A stretch of DNA of 64,000 nucleotides from Lachnospiraceae bacterium GAM79 (GTDB lineage Bacteria; Bacillota; Clostridia; Lachnospirales; Lachnospiraceae), in assembly GCA_003584705.1 (NCBI GenBank), contig AP018536.1, forward strand, positions 372,001-436,000, written 5' to 3'. Under the pieces are notes generated by a model. That model was not told the origin of the DNA and searched no databases. It was given only the letters and a program-made list of their open reading frames with translations. The number at the start of each line of letters is the position of its first letter. Position 1 is the stretch's first letter. Shown one piece after another: positions 30,183 to 37,228 of this stretch. Made by a program: the position numbers and the translations under genes.

Positions 30183-31565
30183 ATGACAAAAGTAATCGGT
30201 GTAAGATTTCGTACGGCGGGCAAGGTATATTTCTTCGATCCGCTGCAGTTTGAGATAAAGAGAGGCGACCACGTGATCGTGGAGACCGCCAGAGGAATTG
30301 AGTTCGGTACTGTTGTAGCGGGTGTGCATGAGGTAGAGGATGACAAGGTGATCCAGCCTCTGAAACCCGTGATGCGACTCGCCGGAGAGAGAGATATCGA
30401 GCAGGAGGCTGCCAACAAGGAGAAGGAAAAGGAAGCCTTCAAGATCTGCAAGGAGAAGATTTTAAAGCACGGTCTGGAGATGAAGCTGATCGATGCGGAG
30501 TATACCTTTGATAACAATAAGGTGTTGTTCTATTTTACAGCAGACGGACGTATCGACTTCCGTGAACTGGTAAAGGATCTGGCAAGTGTGTTCAAGACCC
30601 GTATCGAGCTGCGTCAGATTGGTGTCCGTGATGAGACAAAGATCCGCGGTGGTATCGGCATCTGTGGAAGGCCTCTGTGTTGCCACAGCTATCTGTCGGA
30701 TTTCGTACCGGTATCCATCAAGATGGCGAAGGAGCAGAATCTGTCCCTGAATCCGACGAAGATCTCCGGAGTCTGCGGCAGACTGATGTGCTGTCTGAAA
30801 AATGAGGAAGACACTTACGAGGAACTGAACCGCAAGCTTCCCAGTGTGGGTGACTATGTCCAGACGGCAGACGGACTGCACGGCGAGGTACAGAGCGTCA
30901 ACGTACTGCGCCAGCTGGTCAAGGTGCTGGTAGAAGTCGGCGACGAGAAGGAACTGAAGGAGTACGCGGCAGACACGTTACAATTCAAGAGACGCCGCGG
31001 CAAAAAGGGCGGTCAGGAACTGTCTAAGGAAGAACAGAAGGAACTCGAGAAGTTAGAGGAGATCGAGGAGAAGGAAGAAGCGGAAGAACGCGCAGAAAAA
31101 CGTGCGGAGCAGCGTCAGGACCGCAGAGAGCAGAGAACTGACGGAGAGAATCGTGGTGACAACCGTGGAGAAAACCGCAGACGCGACGGACGCAGGGACG
31201 ACAACCGCAGAAATAATAACCGCGGGGAAAATAACCGTAACGGCGAGAATCAGAACCGCAATGACAACCGTGGTGGTGACAATGGCAACAAAAGTGAGAA
31301 CCGCAGGGATAATAATCGAGGTGACAGACGCCGCGAGAACCGTCCCCAGAACCGTCCGGACCAGGTAAGGGACAATGCACAGAGAGCAGATCAGTTCCGT
31401 CCCGCCAGCCAGACACAACAGGAAGGTGGTAACGGTCAGGAAGGCGAGCGCAGAACTCAGAGGGACAATTCCTTCCGCAGACGACCGAGACACGGCGGCA
31501 GAAGAGACGGCAACAACGGTAATAACGGTAACGGAAGAAAACCGGAGAACACGAATGAAGGTTGA
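30183..31565 (+). CDS. ricT: YaaT/RicT family (PSP1 C-terminal domain) protein with long charged tail
   Basis: Residues 1-275 form the PSP1/YaaT domain: KVIGVRFRTAGKVYFFDP at the start and the iron-sulfur-type cysteines GICGRPLCCHSYL and GVCGRLMCCLKNE. In Bacillus, RicT with RicA and RicF forms a complex needed for RNase Y-dependent mRNA maturation, sporulation and competence. Residues 285-460 are a low-complexity extension, first Glu/Lys-rich coiled coil, then Arg/Asn/Asp/Gly repeats such as NRGENRR, a composition seen in RNA-binding tails. This tail is much longer than in Bacillus. It overlaps the next gene by 11 bases. Confidence 0.88.
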   Translation: MTKVIGVRFRTAGKVYFFDPLQFEIKRGDHVIVETARGIEFGTVVAGVHEVEDDKVIQPLKPVMRLAGERDIEQEAANKEKEKEAFKICKEKILKHGLEMKLIDAEYTFDNNKVLFYFTADGRIDFRELVKDLASVFKTRIELRQIGVRDETKIRGGIGICGRPLCCHSYLSDFVPVSIKMAKEQNLSLNPTKISGVCGRLMCCLKNEEDTYEELNRKLPSVGDYVQTADGLHGEVQSVNVLRQLVKVLVEVGDEKELKEYAADTLQFKRRRGKKGGQELSKEEQKELEKLEEIEEKEEAEERAEKRAEQRQDRREQRTDGENRGDNRGENRRRDGRRDDNRRNNNRGENNRNGENQNRNDNRGGDNGNKSENRRDNNRGDRRRENRPQNRPDQVRDNAQRADQFRPASQTQQEGGNGQEGERRTQRDNSFRRRPRHGGRRDGNNGNNGNGRKPENTNEG

Positions 31566-32292
31566 ACTGAGGGATAAAGAACGAATTGATGACCTTCAGC
31601 GGAACGGTTATCAGATCATACAGAATCGGGAGAAATTTTGTTTCGGTATGGATGCGGTGCTTCTGACAGGATTTGCCCATGCCAGAGAAAGGGATACGAT
31701 GCTTGACCTTGGCACAGGCACCGGGATCATCCCGCTTCTGATGGAGGCAAAATACCACTGTTCTCATCTCACCGGACTGGAAATCCAGGAGGAGAGCGCA
31801 GATATGGCGAGACGCAGCGTGGCACTGAATGACCTGCAGAATCGCATTGACATCGTGACAGGAGACATCAAGGAAGCAGACCAGATTTTCCCGGCTGCTT
31901 CCTTTGACTGTATTACCTGCAATCCTCCGTATATGATCGGACAGCATGGATTGACGAACCCGGAGGAACCAAAAGCAATCGCCAGACACGAAGTGCTCTG
32001 CACGCTGGAGGATGTGGTCAGCAGGACAGCAAAACTGTTAAAGCCCGGCGGACATTTTTACATGGTACATCGCCCTTTTCGGCTGGCGGAGATCATGACC
32101 ATGCTGGTAAAATACAAGCTGGAGCCGAAACGGATGCAGCTGGTATATCCCTATATCGACAAGGAGCCCAATATGGTGCTCATCGAGGCGGTGCGAGGCG
32201 GCAGATCACGCATGACCGTGGAAAAGCCACTGATCGTGTACCAGGCGCCGGGAGTATATATGCCGGAAATATATGATATATATGGATATTAG
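31555..32292 (+). CDS. tRNA1(Val) adenine-N6-methyltransferase-like protein (YabB/TrmN6)
   Basis: A 245-residue SAM-dependent methyltransferase with motif I DLGTGTGIIP (51-60) and the adenine-N6 signature NPPY (123-126). KFCFGMDAVLLTGF before motif I is typical of the YfiC/TrmN6 group, which modifies A37 of tRNA-Val. ATG 31555 lies inside the end of ricT, with GGAGAA 7 bases upstream; a longer frame runs back to 31375 through the repetitive ricT tail but has no proper start site. Gene order ricT-yabB-rsmI follows Bacillus yaaT-yabB-yabC (yabA is missing). Confidence 0.87.
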   Translation: MKVELRDKERIDDLQRNGYQIIQNREKFCFGMDAVLLTGFAHARERDTMLDLGTGTGIIPLLMEAKYHCSHLTGLEIQEESADMARRSVALNDLQNRIDIVTGDIKEADQIFPAASFDCITCNPPYMIGQHGLTNPEEPKAIARHEVLCTLEDVVSRTAKLLKPGGHFYMVHRPFRLAEIMTMLVKYKLEPKRMQLVYPYIDKEPNMVLIEAVRGGRSRMTVEKPLIVYQAPGVYMPEIYDIYGY

Positions 32293-32304
32293 ATAGTTAA
32301 GATA

Positions 32305-32413
32305 TTGTAACTATTCAGCACACCACCCACCGTATAATTATGTCAAATGTTCTTACGAATGCGAGCATTCGCCATACATAGTGACATGATATCATGGCTT
32401 TGAATAGTTGTAG
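32305..32413. repeat. Inverted-repeat element (TGTAACTATTCAG family, copy 2)
   Basis: The element begins TTGTAACTATTCAGCA (32305-32320) and ends GCTTTGAATAGTTGTA (near 32397-32412), with arms of about 13 bases that are imperfectly complementary and an inner CGAATGCGAGCATTCG hairpin. It lies in the gap between the methyltransferase genes. The left end is identical for 13 bases to copy 1. A TATAAT at 32333-32338 lies inside it, without a well-placed -35 box. Confidence 0.65.
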
Positions 32414-32445
32414 ACTACTATGATTTGGAGAGGAGGCAGGAGCTC

Positions 32446-33291
32446 ATGCCCGGAACTTTATATTTGTGTGCAACGCCCATTGGCAATCTGGGGGATATGA
32501 CACCGCGGGTGGTGGAGACCCTGCAGACGGTGGATGTGATCGCGGCGGAGGATACCCGTAACAGTATCAAGCTGCTGAATCATTTCGACATCCACACACC
32601 TATGACCAGTTACCACGAGTACAATAAAGTAGAAAAAGCGCACCAGCTGGTAGGACAGCTGTTAAACGGACAGAACATTGCGTTGATCACTGATGCCGGT
32701 ACCCCGGCGATCTCCGATCCCGGTGAAGTACTGGTGCGGATGTGCCAGGAGCAGAGCGTTCCCGTCACTTCTCTGCCGGGTCCGGCAGCATGCATTACGG
32801 CGCTGACTTTGTCGGGACTCAGTACGAGAAGGTTTTGCTTTGAAGGATTTCTGCCTGCAGATAAAAAGGAAAAGAAAATGATCCTGGAGGAACTGAAGAC
32901 CGAGAGCCGTACCATGATCCTCTATGAAGCTCCCCATCATCTGATCCGGACACTGGAGGAACTGTATGCGGCACTGGGGGAGCGGCGGATCACGTTGTGC
33001 CGTGAACTGACCAAGAAGTTCGAGACCGTATTCCCCACCACTTTGGAAAAGGCGTTGGATTACTACAAGACAGAGGAGCCCCGCGGGGAATATGTCCTGG
33101 TAGTGGAAGGGAAAAGTCCGGAAGAGAAACGACAGGAAGAGATCGCATGCTGGGAATCCATGAGCATTGAAGAACATATGGCTTATTACGAAGAGCAGGG
33201 CATGGATAATAAATCCGCCATGAAGCAGGTGGCAAAAGACAGGGGTGTCGGAAAACGGGAAATCTATCAGTACTTGCATGGCAATTCATGA
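32446..33291 (+). CDS. rsmI: 16S rRNA (cytidine-1402-2'-O)-methyltransferase
   Basis: A 281-residue tetrapyrrole-methylase-fold enzyme. It begins MPGTLYLCATPIGNLGDMTPR and continues with IAAEDTRNSIKLLNHF, ALITDAGTPAISDPGEVLVR and SLPGPAACITALTLSGL, the RsmI signatures. It methylates the ribose of C1402 in the decoding centre of 16S rRNA. ATG 32446 is chosen because AGGAGG lies 9 bases upstream; the frame also opens at TTG 32425 without support. It is the yabC position of the Bacillus cluster. Confidence 0.95.
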   Translation: MPGTLYLCATPIGNLGDMTPRVVETLQTVDVIAAEDTRNSIKLLNHFDIHTPMTSYHEYNKVEKAHQLVGQLLNGQNIALITDAGTPAISDPGEVLVRMCQEQSVPVTSLPGPAACITALTLSGLSTRRFCFEGFLPADKKEKKMILEELKTESRTMILYEAPHHLIRTLEELYAALGERRITLCRELTKKFETVFPTTLEKALDYYKTEEPRGEYVLVVEGKSPEEKRQEEIACWESMSIEEHMAYYEEQGMDNKSAMKQVAKDRGVGKREIYQYLHGNS

Positions 33292-33391
33292 AACAGTGAA
33301 AATACCATAATGAAACCGAAGCAAAACAGACAAAAGCATATGAGGATAATGTAGGATACATCCATGAAAGGCATATGCGGAGAGAGGGAAA

Positions 33392-33565
33392 ATGACTAAT
33401 TGTGACGCTTGTGTCAATTATGAATATGACGAAGACTATGAATGCTATTGCTGCATGGTGAATCTGGATGAAGATGAAATGTACCGCTTTTTATCCGGAA
33501 CCCAGCAGGAATGTCCCTACTTTCGACTGGATGACGAATATGCGGTGGTAAGACACCAGATGTAA
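33392..33565 (+). CDS. Small Cys- and acid-rich protein (DUF6472 type)
   Basis: A 57-residue protein of sequence pattern NCDACVNYEYDEDYECYCC ... LDEDEMYRFL ... CPYFRLDDEYAVVRHQM. Six cysteines in CxxC, CYCC and CPYF settings and many acidic residues suggest a metal-binding mini-protein. It matches the small DUF6472 proteins I know from Lachnospiraceae, whose role is unknown. AGAGGG precedes ATG 33392 by about 6 bases. It follows rsmI by 100 bases. Confidence 0.75.
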   Translation: MTNCDACVNYEYDEDYECYCCMVNLDEDEMYRFLSGTQQECPYFRLDDEYAVVRHQM

Positions 33566-33622
33566 GGTAAAAATTCACGAAAGCAAGGTCAAAAAGTCTA
33601 CTTAAATGGTAGAGAATGCTGA

Positions 33623-33651
33623 TTGTGAAAGTAAAAACCGAGTAGTATAAT
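33623..33651 (+). promoter_or_regulatory. Possible promoter just before a terminator hairpin
   Basis: TTGTGA (33623-33628), a 17-base spacer and a perfect TATAAT (33646-33651). The start would fall at about 33658, inside the hairpin 33654-33690. It may be a chance match in the 3' region of the DUF6472 gene, or drive a very short RNA. Confidence 0.4.
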
Positions 33652-33653
33652 AC

Positions 33654-33690
33654 GAAGTTGCGTACTGAAAAATAGTACGCAGCTTCTTTT
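33654..33690 (+). terminator. Terminator after rsmI-DUF6472
   Basis: GAAGTTGCGTACT and AGTACGCAGCTTC, nearly perfect arms of 13 bases with a 7-base loop, followed by TTTT. Confidence 0.85.
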
Positions 33691-33710
33691 GTTTGTGTGC
33701 AACATAATGA

Positions 33711-33811
33711 TGATGCCAGGGTGCTATGTGCCAGTGGCACATGTCTAGCACGGACCGAAGCGGAGCGGAGACGTGGGAGTGCGTAGCACGGAGCAATCCG
33801 TAGGCATCAAA
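33711..33811. repeat. Dispersed repeat (TGATGCC...GGCATCA), copy 1
   Basis: Ends TGATGCCAGGGT and GTAGGCATCA are inverted at their outer 7 bases. The right half, GAGTGCGTAGCACGGAGCAATCCG, is shared with copies at 34986-35158 and 37148-37227. The middle is GC-rich with small palindromes (GTGCCAGTGGCAC). It lies between the terminator 33654-33690 and cidA; a further hairpin GTCGGGG/CCCCGAC follows at 33812-33833, flanked by an 8-base direct repeat CATCAAAG. Confidence 0.65.
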
Positions 33812-33879
33812 GTCGGGGGCTTTTGACCCCGACATCAAAGAAATGAAATACTAAAGTTAACAGGTAGGGTGACAATATC

Positions 33880-34293
33880 ATGAAATATGTGAAACAATTT
33901 TCGATTATCCTGGGAATCTCCTTTTTGGCAGAGCTTCTGGAGATCCTGATCCCGTTTCCCATCGCAGCCAGCGTTTATGGTTTGGTGATCATGCTGGTGG
34001 GGCTGATCACGAAGCTGATCCCACTGGAAAAGGTGGAGACCGCAGCGGATTTCCTCGTGGATGCCATGTCCATTATGTTTGTACCCGCAACGGTAGGTAT
34101 TATGGCAAGTGTAGATGCACTGAAAGAGATGTTGCTTCCTATTTGTGTGATCACACTGGTATCCACGATACTGATCATGATCGTGACAGGCCGGGTGTCC
34201 CAGCACATTATCCGGGGACAGAAAAACCGTGATGTGGCAGCTGTTGCGATGGCAGGAATCAAAGTGACCGATGATGGCAAGGAGGGAAAATAA
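33880..34293 (+). CDS. CidA/LrgA family membrane protein
   Basis: A 137-residue protein with four hydrophobic segments and the holin-like CidA/LrgA pattern (IPFPIAASVYGLVIMLVGLITKLI...FVPATVGIM). CidA/LrgA proteins work with CidB/LrgB partners in the membrane and influence murein hydrolase activity, lysis and export of small organic acids such as pyruvate. The partner starts at the very next base after the stop, so the two are translated together. No LytTR or LysR regulator is adjacent. Confidence 0.88.
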   Translation: MKYVKQFSIILGISFLAELLEILIPFPIAASVYGLVIMLVGLITKLIPLEKVETAADFLVDAMSIMFVPATVGIMASVDALKEMLLPICVITLVSTILIMIVTGRVSQHIIRGQKNRDVAAVAMAGIKVTDDGKEGK

Positions 34294-34986
34294 ATGAATG
34301 AAATATTGAGTCAGTCTATCTTTTTCGGTATTGCCATTACACTGGTCACATACGAGATCGGTCTGTGGATCAAACAGAAGACTGGAAAAGCCATTGCCAA
34401 TCCCTTACTGATCTCCGTAATCCTGATCGTGGCAGTATTGTTATTGTTCCATATAGATTATGAGACCTATGCAAACGGCGCACAGTATATCAGCATTTTC
34501 CTGACTCCGGCAACGGTCAGCCTGGCAGTGCCTCTGTATCGTCAGCTGGAGCTGTTAAAGACTTATCCCAAGGCCATTTTCGGCGGAATCATCGCCGGCG
34601 TGCTGACTGCCATGGTGAGCGTTTTTGCTTTAAGCCTGATGTTCGGTCTGAATCATGAGCAGTATGTAACGCTTCTGCCGAAGTCCATTACCACGGCTAT
34701 CGGTATGGGGATTTCTGAAAAAATGGGTGGGATCGTGACCATTACCGTAGTTGTCATCATTGTCACCGGAATCTTAGGTAATATTCTGGCAGATACGATC
34801 TGCCGCCTGTGCAAGATCGAGGATCCTATTGCCAAAGGTCTTGCCATCGGTACCAGTGCTCATGCGCTGGGAACCGCTAAAGCCATGGAACTGGGTGAGA
34901 TCGAAGGCGCCATGAGCAGTCTGTCCATCGTGGTCTGCGGTATTTTGACCGTGATTTCGGTATCTATATTTGCCAATTTTATTTAA
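34294..34986 (+). CDS. CidB/LrgB family membrane protein
   Basis: A 230-residue polytopic protein with the LrgB signatures TPATVSLAVPLYRQ, LPKSITTAIGMGIS and IGTSAHALGTAKA. It forms a unit with the CidA/LrgA protein encoded immediately upstream; GGAGGG precedes its ATG inside the end of that gene. Plastid homologues of the fused pair export glycolate, so a metabolite-transport role is as likely as control of lysis. A dispersed repeat starts at its stop codon. Confidence 0.88.
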   Translation: MNEILSQSIFFGIAITLVTYEIGLWIKQKTGKAIANPLLISVILIVAVLLLFHIDYETYANGAQYISIFLTPATVSLAVPLYRQLELLKTYPKAIFGGIIAGVLTAMVSVFALSLMFGLNHEQYVTLLPKSITTAIGMGISEKMGGIVTITVVVIIVTGILGNILADTICRLCKIEDPIAKGLAIGTSAHALGTAKAMELGEIEGAMSSLSIVVCGILTVISVSIFANFI

Positions 34987-35158
34987 TGATACCAGGGTAA
35001 AAGGTCTAAAGCCGCATGAGCTTGCTCAAGGCTGGGTGAAAGACCTTGGGACCCGTCCCCAATATGAGCATAAAAGAGGGATGATAATCCCACGATATGC
35101 GAATAGTGGGGAGAATTGTGGAAGTGCATAGCACGGAACAATTCGTAGGTATCATATT
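34986..35158. repeat. Dispersed repeat (TGATACC...GGTATCA), copy 2
   Basis: Outer ends TGATACCAGGG and GTAGGTATCA form a terminal inverted repeat. The right 78 bases (35080-35157) are about 85 percent identical to copy 3 at 37148-37227, and the segment around AGTGCATAGCACGGAACAATTCG is also shared with copy 1. The left half has its own imperfect hairpin (AAGGTCT...AGACCTT). No reading frame of note; the element fills the gap between lrgB and the coat-like gene. Confidence 0.7.
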
Positions 35159-35223
35159 TATTGAATATAAAAAAATATCCTGCGCATACTAACCTCGCAA
35201 ATAAGAAAAAGGAGGTTAACAGC

Positions 35224-35409
35224 ATGAGTGATATTTCAGAATTAGATCTGCAGAATCTGCGCCATCTGATCGGCGGTTTTGACACGACCCACTGCAAAAT
35301 GCAGGAGTACGCCAAGGAAGCGGAGGACCCGAAGGTAAAACAGTTTTTTGAAAAGGGTGCCCGCAGCGCTATGGAGAACAAACAGCAGCTTATGAAGTTT
35401 TTGCAGTAA
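35224..35409 (+). CDS. Small acidic/helical protein next to spore-coat-like gene
   Basis: A 61-residue protein, MSDISELDLQNLRHLIGG..., with two predicted helices and a CotF-like pattern (DTTHCKMQEYAKEAEDPKVKQFFEKGARSAMEN). AAGGAGG lies 8 bases before ATG 35224, so this start is firm although the frame is open further upstream. It and the next gene resemble the two helical halves of CotF/ferritin-like spore coat proteins and are separated by only 12 bases. A role in the spore coat is inferred from this likeness. Confidence 0.65.
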   Translation: MSDISELDLQNLRHLIGGFDTTHCKMQEYAKEAEDPKVKQFFEKGARSAMENKQQLMKFLQ

Positions 35410-35421
35410 GGAGGCAGCAGA

Positions 35422-35676
35422 ATGCAGGAAAAGACAATGGTAGCAGATACTCTGGCCGGAATCAACGGCGAGCTGACCCGTTATGCGGGAATGATCGCCC
35501 AGTCGGAGAATAAGGAGTTAAAACAGACACTGAAGCAGTTCCGTACGGCCTGTGAGCAGTCTCAGGAGGAACTGTATCAGATCGCCAGAGAGAAATCCTA
35601 TTATGTGCCGGCGGAGAAAGCCACCGCAGAAGAAGTGGCACATGTGAGAAGCCTGTTCACACAGGGAACTCTGTAG
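35422..35676 (+). CDS. CotF-like spore coat protein
   Basis: An 84-residue helical protein, MQEKTMVADTLAGINGELTRYAGMIAQSENKELKQTLKQFR..., that matches the C-terminal helical unit of CotF family spore coat proteins (SYYVPAEKATAEEV). AAGGAGG precedes its ATG. It is followed by a terminator at 35720-35756 and then by spmAB, which supports a sporulation neighbourhood. No sigma-E or sigma-K promoter was identified with confidence. Confidence 0.7.
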   Translation: MQEKTMVADTLAGINGELTRYAGMIAQSENKELKQTLKQFRTACEQSQEELYQIAREKSYYVPAEKATAEEVAHVRSLFTQGTL

Positions 35677-35719
35677 ATCCGAAGGTAATAAATATAACTT
35701 ATAAATGTAGTTTAGAGTA

Positions 35720-35756
35720 AACCTCCCGGAGAATTTATTCCCGGGAGGTTTATTTT
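35720..35756 (+). terminator. Terminator after the coat-like genes
   Basis: AAACCTCCCGG and CCGGGAGGTTT flank an A/T-rich loop; the 3' arm runs into TATTTT. Confidence 0.85.
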
Positions 35757-35921
35757 AGTGCACCTGATAAGAAGCGTTGAATCTGGCAGGGAGCACTGCC
35801 CGCAAGGCTCATTTTGCATGTGACATCCCGTCGGGAGCAACGTGCAAAGGTGACCTGTGCCGCATAGGACATACCGCTGCCCGCATATAGTGAAACGAAG
35901 GAATAGCAGGCGGTTTATGAG
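35757..35921. other. Spacer before spmA, no gene seen
   Basis: 165 bases with several imperfect hairpins (GGGAGCACTGCCC; TTTGCATG...CGTGCAAA around CATCCCGTCGGGAG). No reading frame with a start site. A promoter for spmAB should lie here but none stands out. Confidence 0.4.
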
Positions 35922-36617
35922 ATGCTTAACTATATCTGGGCAGGAATGATCCTGTTAGGCGTGATCTATGGTGTCTGTACCGGGCAGATGAGCGCACTGA
36001 CGGGAGGCGCGTTAGACAGTGCCAGAGAGGCCGTGAGCCTCTGCATCACCATGGCGGGGGTCATGGCATTGTGGATGGGACTGATGGAGATCGCGCAGGA
36101 GTCTGGAATGATCGCGAAAATGACAAAAGGGATTCGCCCCTTTCTGAAATTCATGTTCCCCAGGCTCCCGGAGGATCACCCGGCAGGGGAATACATAACC
36201 ACGAATCTCATTGCCAATGTCCTGGGGCTTGGCTGGGCCTGCACGCCGGCTGGATTAAAGGCCATGGAGCAGCTGGCGGAGCTGGAGAAACAGAGGGCAG
36301 AACAGCGACGGATAGAGCAGCAGAGGATGCAGCCTGTGAACAGGCAGTTACGACCAGTGGCAGGGCAGGGGACGGAGAAGGGACGACAGGGATCGGAGGA
36401 TCGGCGGTATGGAGCAGAGGCCACGGCAGCCAGCAACGAAATGTGCACCTTCCTGATTCTGAATATTTCATCCTTACAGCTGATCCCGGTCAATATGATC
36501 GCCTATCGTAGCCAGTACGGCATCGCCAATCCGGCGGTGATCATTGCTCCGGCGCTGGTGGCCACACTGTTCAGTACGATCATTGCCATCATTTACTGTA
36601 AATGGAAGGACAGGTGA
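35922..36617 (+). CDS. spmA: Spore maturation protein A
   Basis: A 231-residue membrane protein with a Gate/nucleoside-recognition domain (SAREAVSLCITMAGVMALWMGLMEIAQESGM; NLIANVLGLGWACTPAGLKAME). SpmA and SpmB are needed for full dehydration of the spore core and heat resistance in Bacillus and Clostridium. An insertion of about 50 Arg/Gln-rich residues (116-168) between membrane segments is longer than usual. The end lies 5 bases from spmB. Confidence 0.92.
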   Translation: MLNYIWAGMILLGVIYGVCTGQMSALTGGALDSAREAVSLCITMAGVMALWMGLMEIAQESGMIAKMTKGIRPFLKFMFPRLPEDHPAGEYITTNLIANVLGLGWACTPAGLKAMEQLAELEKQRAEQRRIEQQRMQPVNRQLRPVAGQGTEKGRQGSEDRRYGAEATAASNEMCTFLILNISSLQLIPVNMIAYRSQYGIANPAVIIAPALVATLFSTIIAIIYCKWKDR

Positions 36618-36622
36618 GGATC

Positions 36623-37150
36623 ATGATGAACACATTGACACACATGTCAGATATTATGATTCCCATGGTGATTTTCTGGATCGTGGGTTATGGGATGGTC
36701 TCGGGGGTGAAGGTCTATGAGACTTTTTTGAAAGGGGCCAAAGAGGGCCTGCGCATCGTTGTGGAGATCCTTCCGACACTGGTAGGATTGATGATGGCAG
36801 TGGGGATTCTCAGGACCTCCGGCTTTTTTGACCTGTTGGGGCATCTGATCGGACCTGCCACACAGGCGGTGGGACTTCCGGCACAGCTGATACCGCTCCT
36901 TATTGTGAAAATGTTCTCTTCCTCTGCGGCAACCGGGCTGGTACTGGATATTTTTAAGACCTGTGGGCCGGATTCTTATGCCGGGATGCTGACTTCGATC
37001 CTCATGAGCTGTACCGAGACTATTTTTTACACCATGAGCGTGTATTTTCTGGCAGCAAAAGTAACAAAAACCCGCTACACGCTGCCGGGGGCATTGCTGG
37101 CAACGTTAGCGGGAACAGTGGCAAGTATTTTCCTTGCGGGAAAAATGTGA
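36623..37150 (+). CDS. spmB: Spore maturation protein B
   Basis: A 175-residue membrane protein of the same Gate domain family as SpmA, with VKVYETFLKGAKEGLRIVVEILPTLVGLMMAVGILR and the strongly conserved SSSAATGLVLDIFKTCGPDS. ATG 36623 is preceded by AGGTGAGG, which overlaps the spmA stop; an upstream frame start at 36602 has no support. It is convergent with the AEC gene and a repeat fills the space between them. Confidence 0.92.
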   Translation: MMNTLTHMSDIMIPMVIFWIVGYGMVSGVKVYETFLKGAKEGLRIVVEILPTLVGLMMAVGILRTSGFFDLLGHLIGPATQAVGLPAQLIPLLIVKMFSSSAATGLVLDIFKTCGPDSYAGMLTSILMSCTETIFYTMSVYFLAAKVTKTRYTLPGALLATLAGTVASIFLAGKM

Positions 37151-37227
37151 TGATAATTCCACGATATGCGAATATTGGGTAGAATTGTGAGAGTGCGCAG
37201 CACGGAACAATTCGTGGGCATCATATA
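37148..37227. repeat. Dispersed repeat, copy 3
   Basis: About 78 bases closely matching the right half of copy 2: TGATGATAAT(T/C)CCACGATATG at the left and AGCACGGAACAATTCGTGGGCATCA at the right. TGATGATAATTCC and the end GGCATCA repeat the theme of copy 1 and 2. It sits between the convergent spmB and AEC genes and includes or touches both stop codons. Confidence 0.7.
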
Positions 37228-37228
37228 A

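Noticed and set aside
31024-31989. Long minus-strand frame (321 codons) opposite ricT and the methyltransferase gene
   Set aside because: It is a composition effect of the repetitive Arg/Asn-rich ricT tail; the product is Cys/His-rich nonsense and both plus-strand genes are firmly supported.
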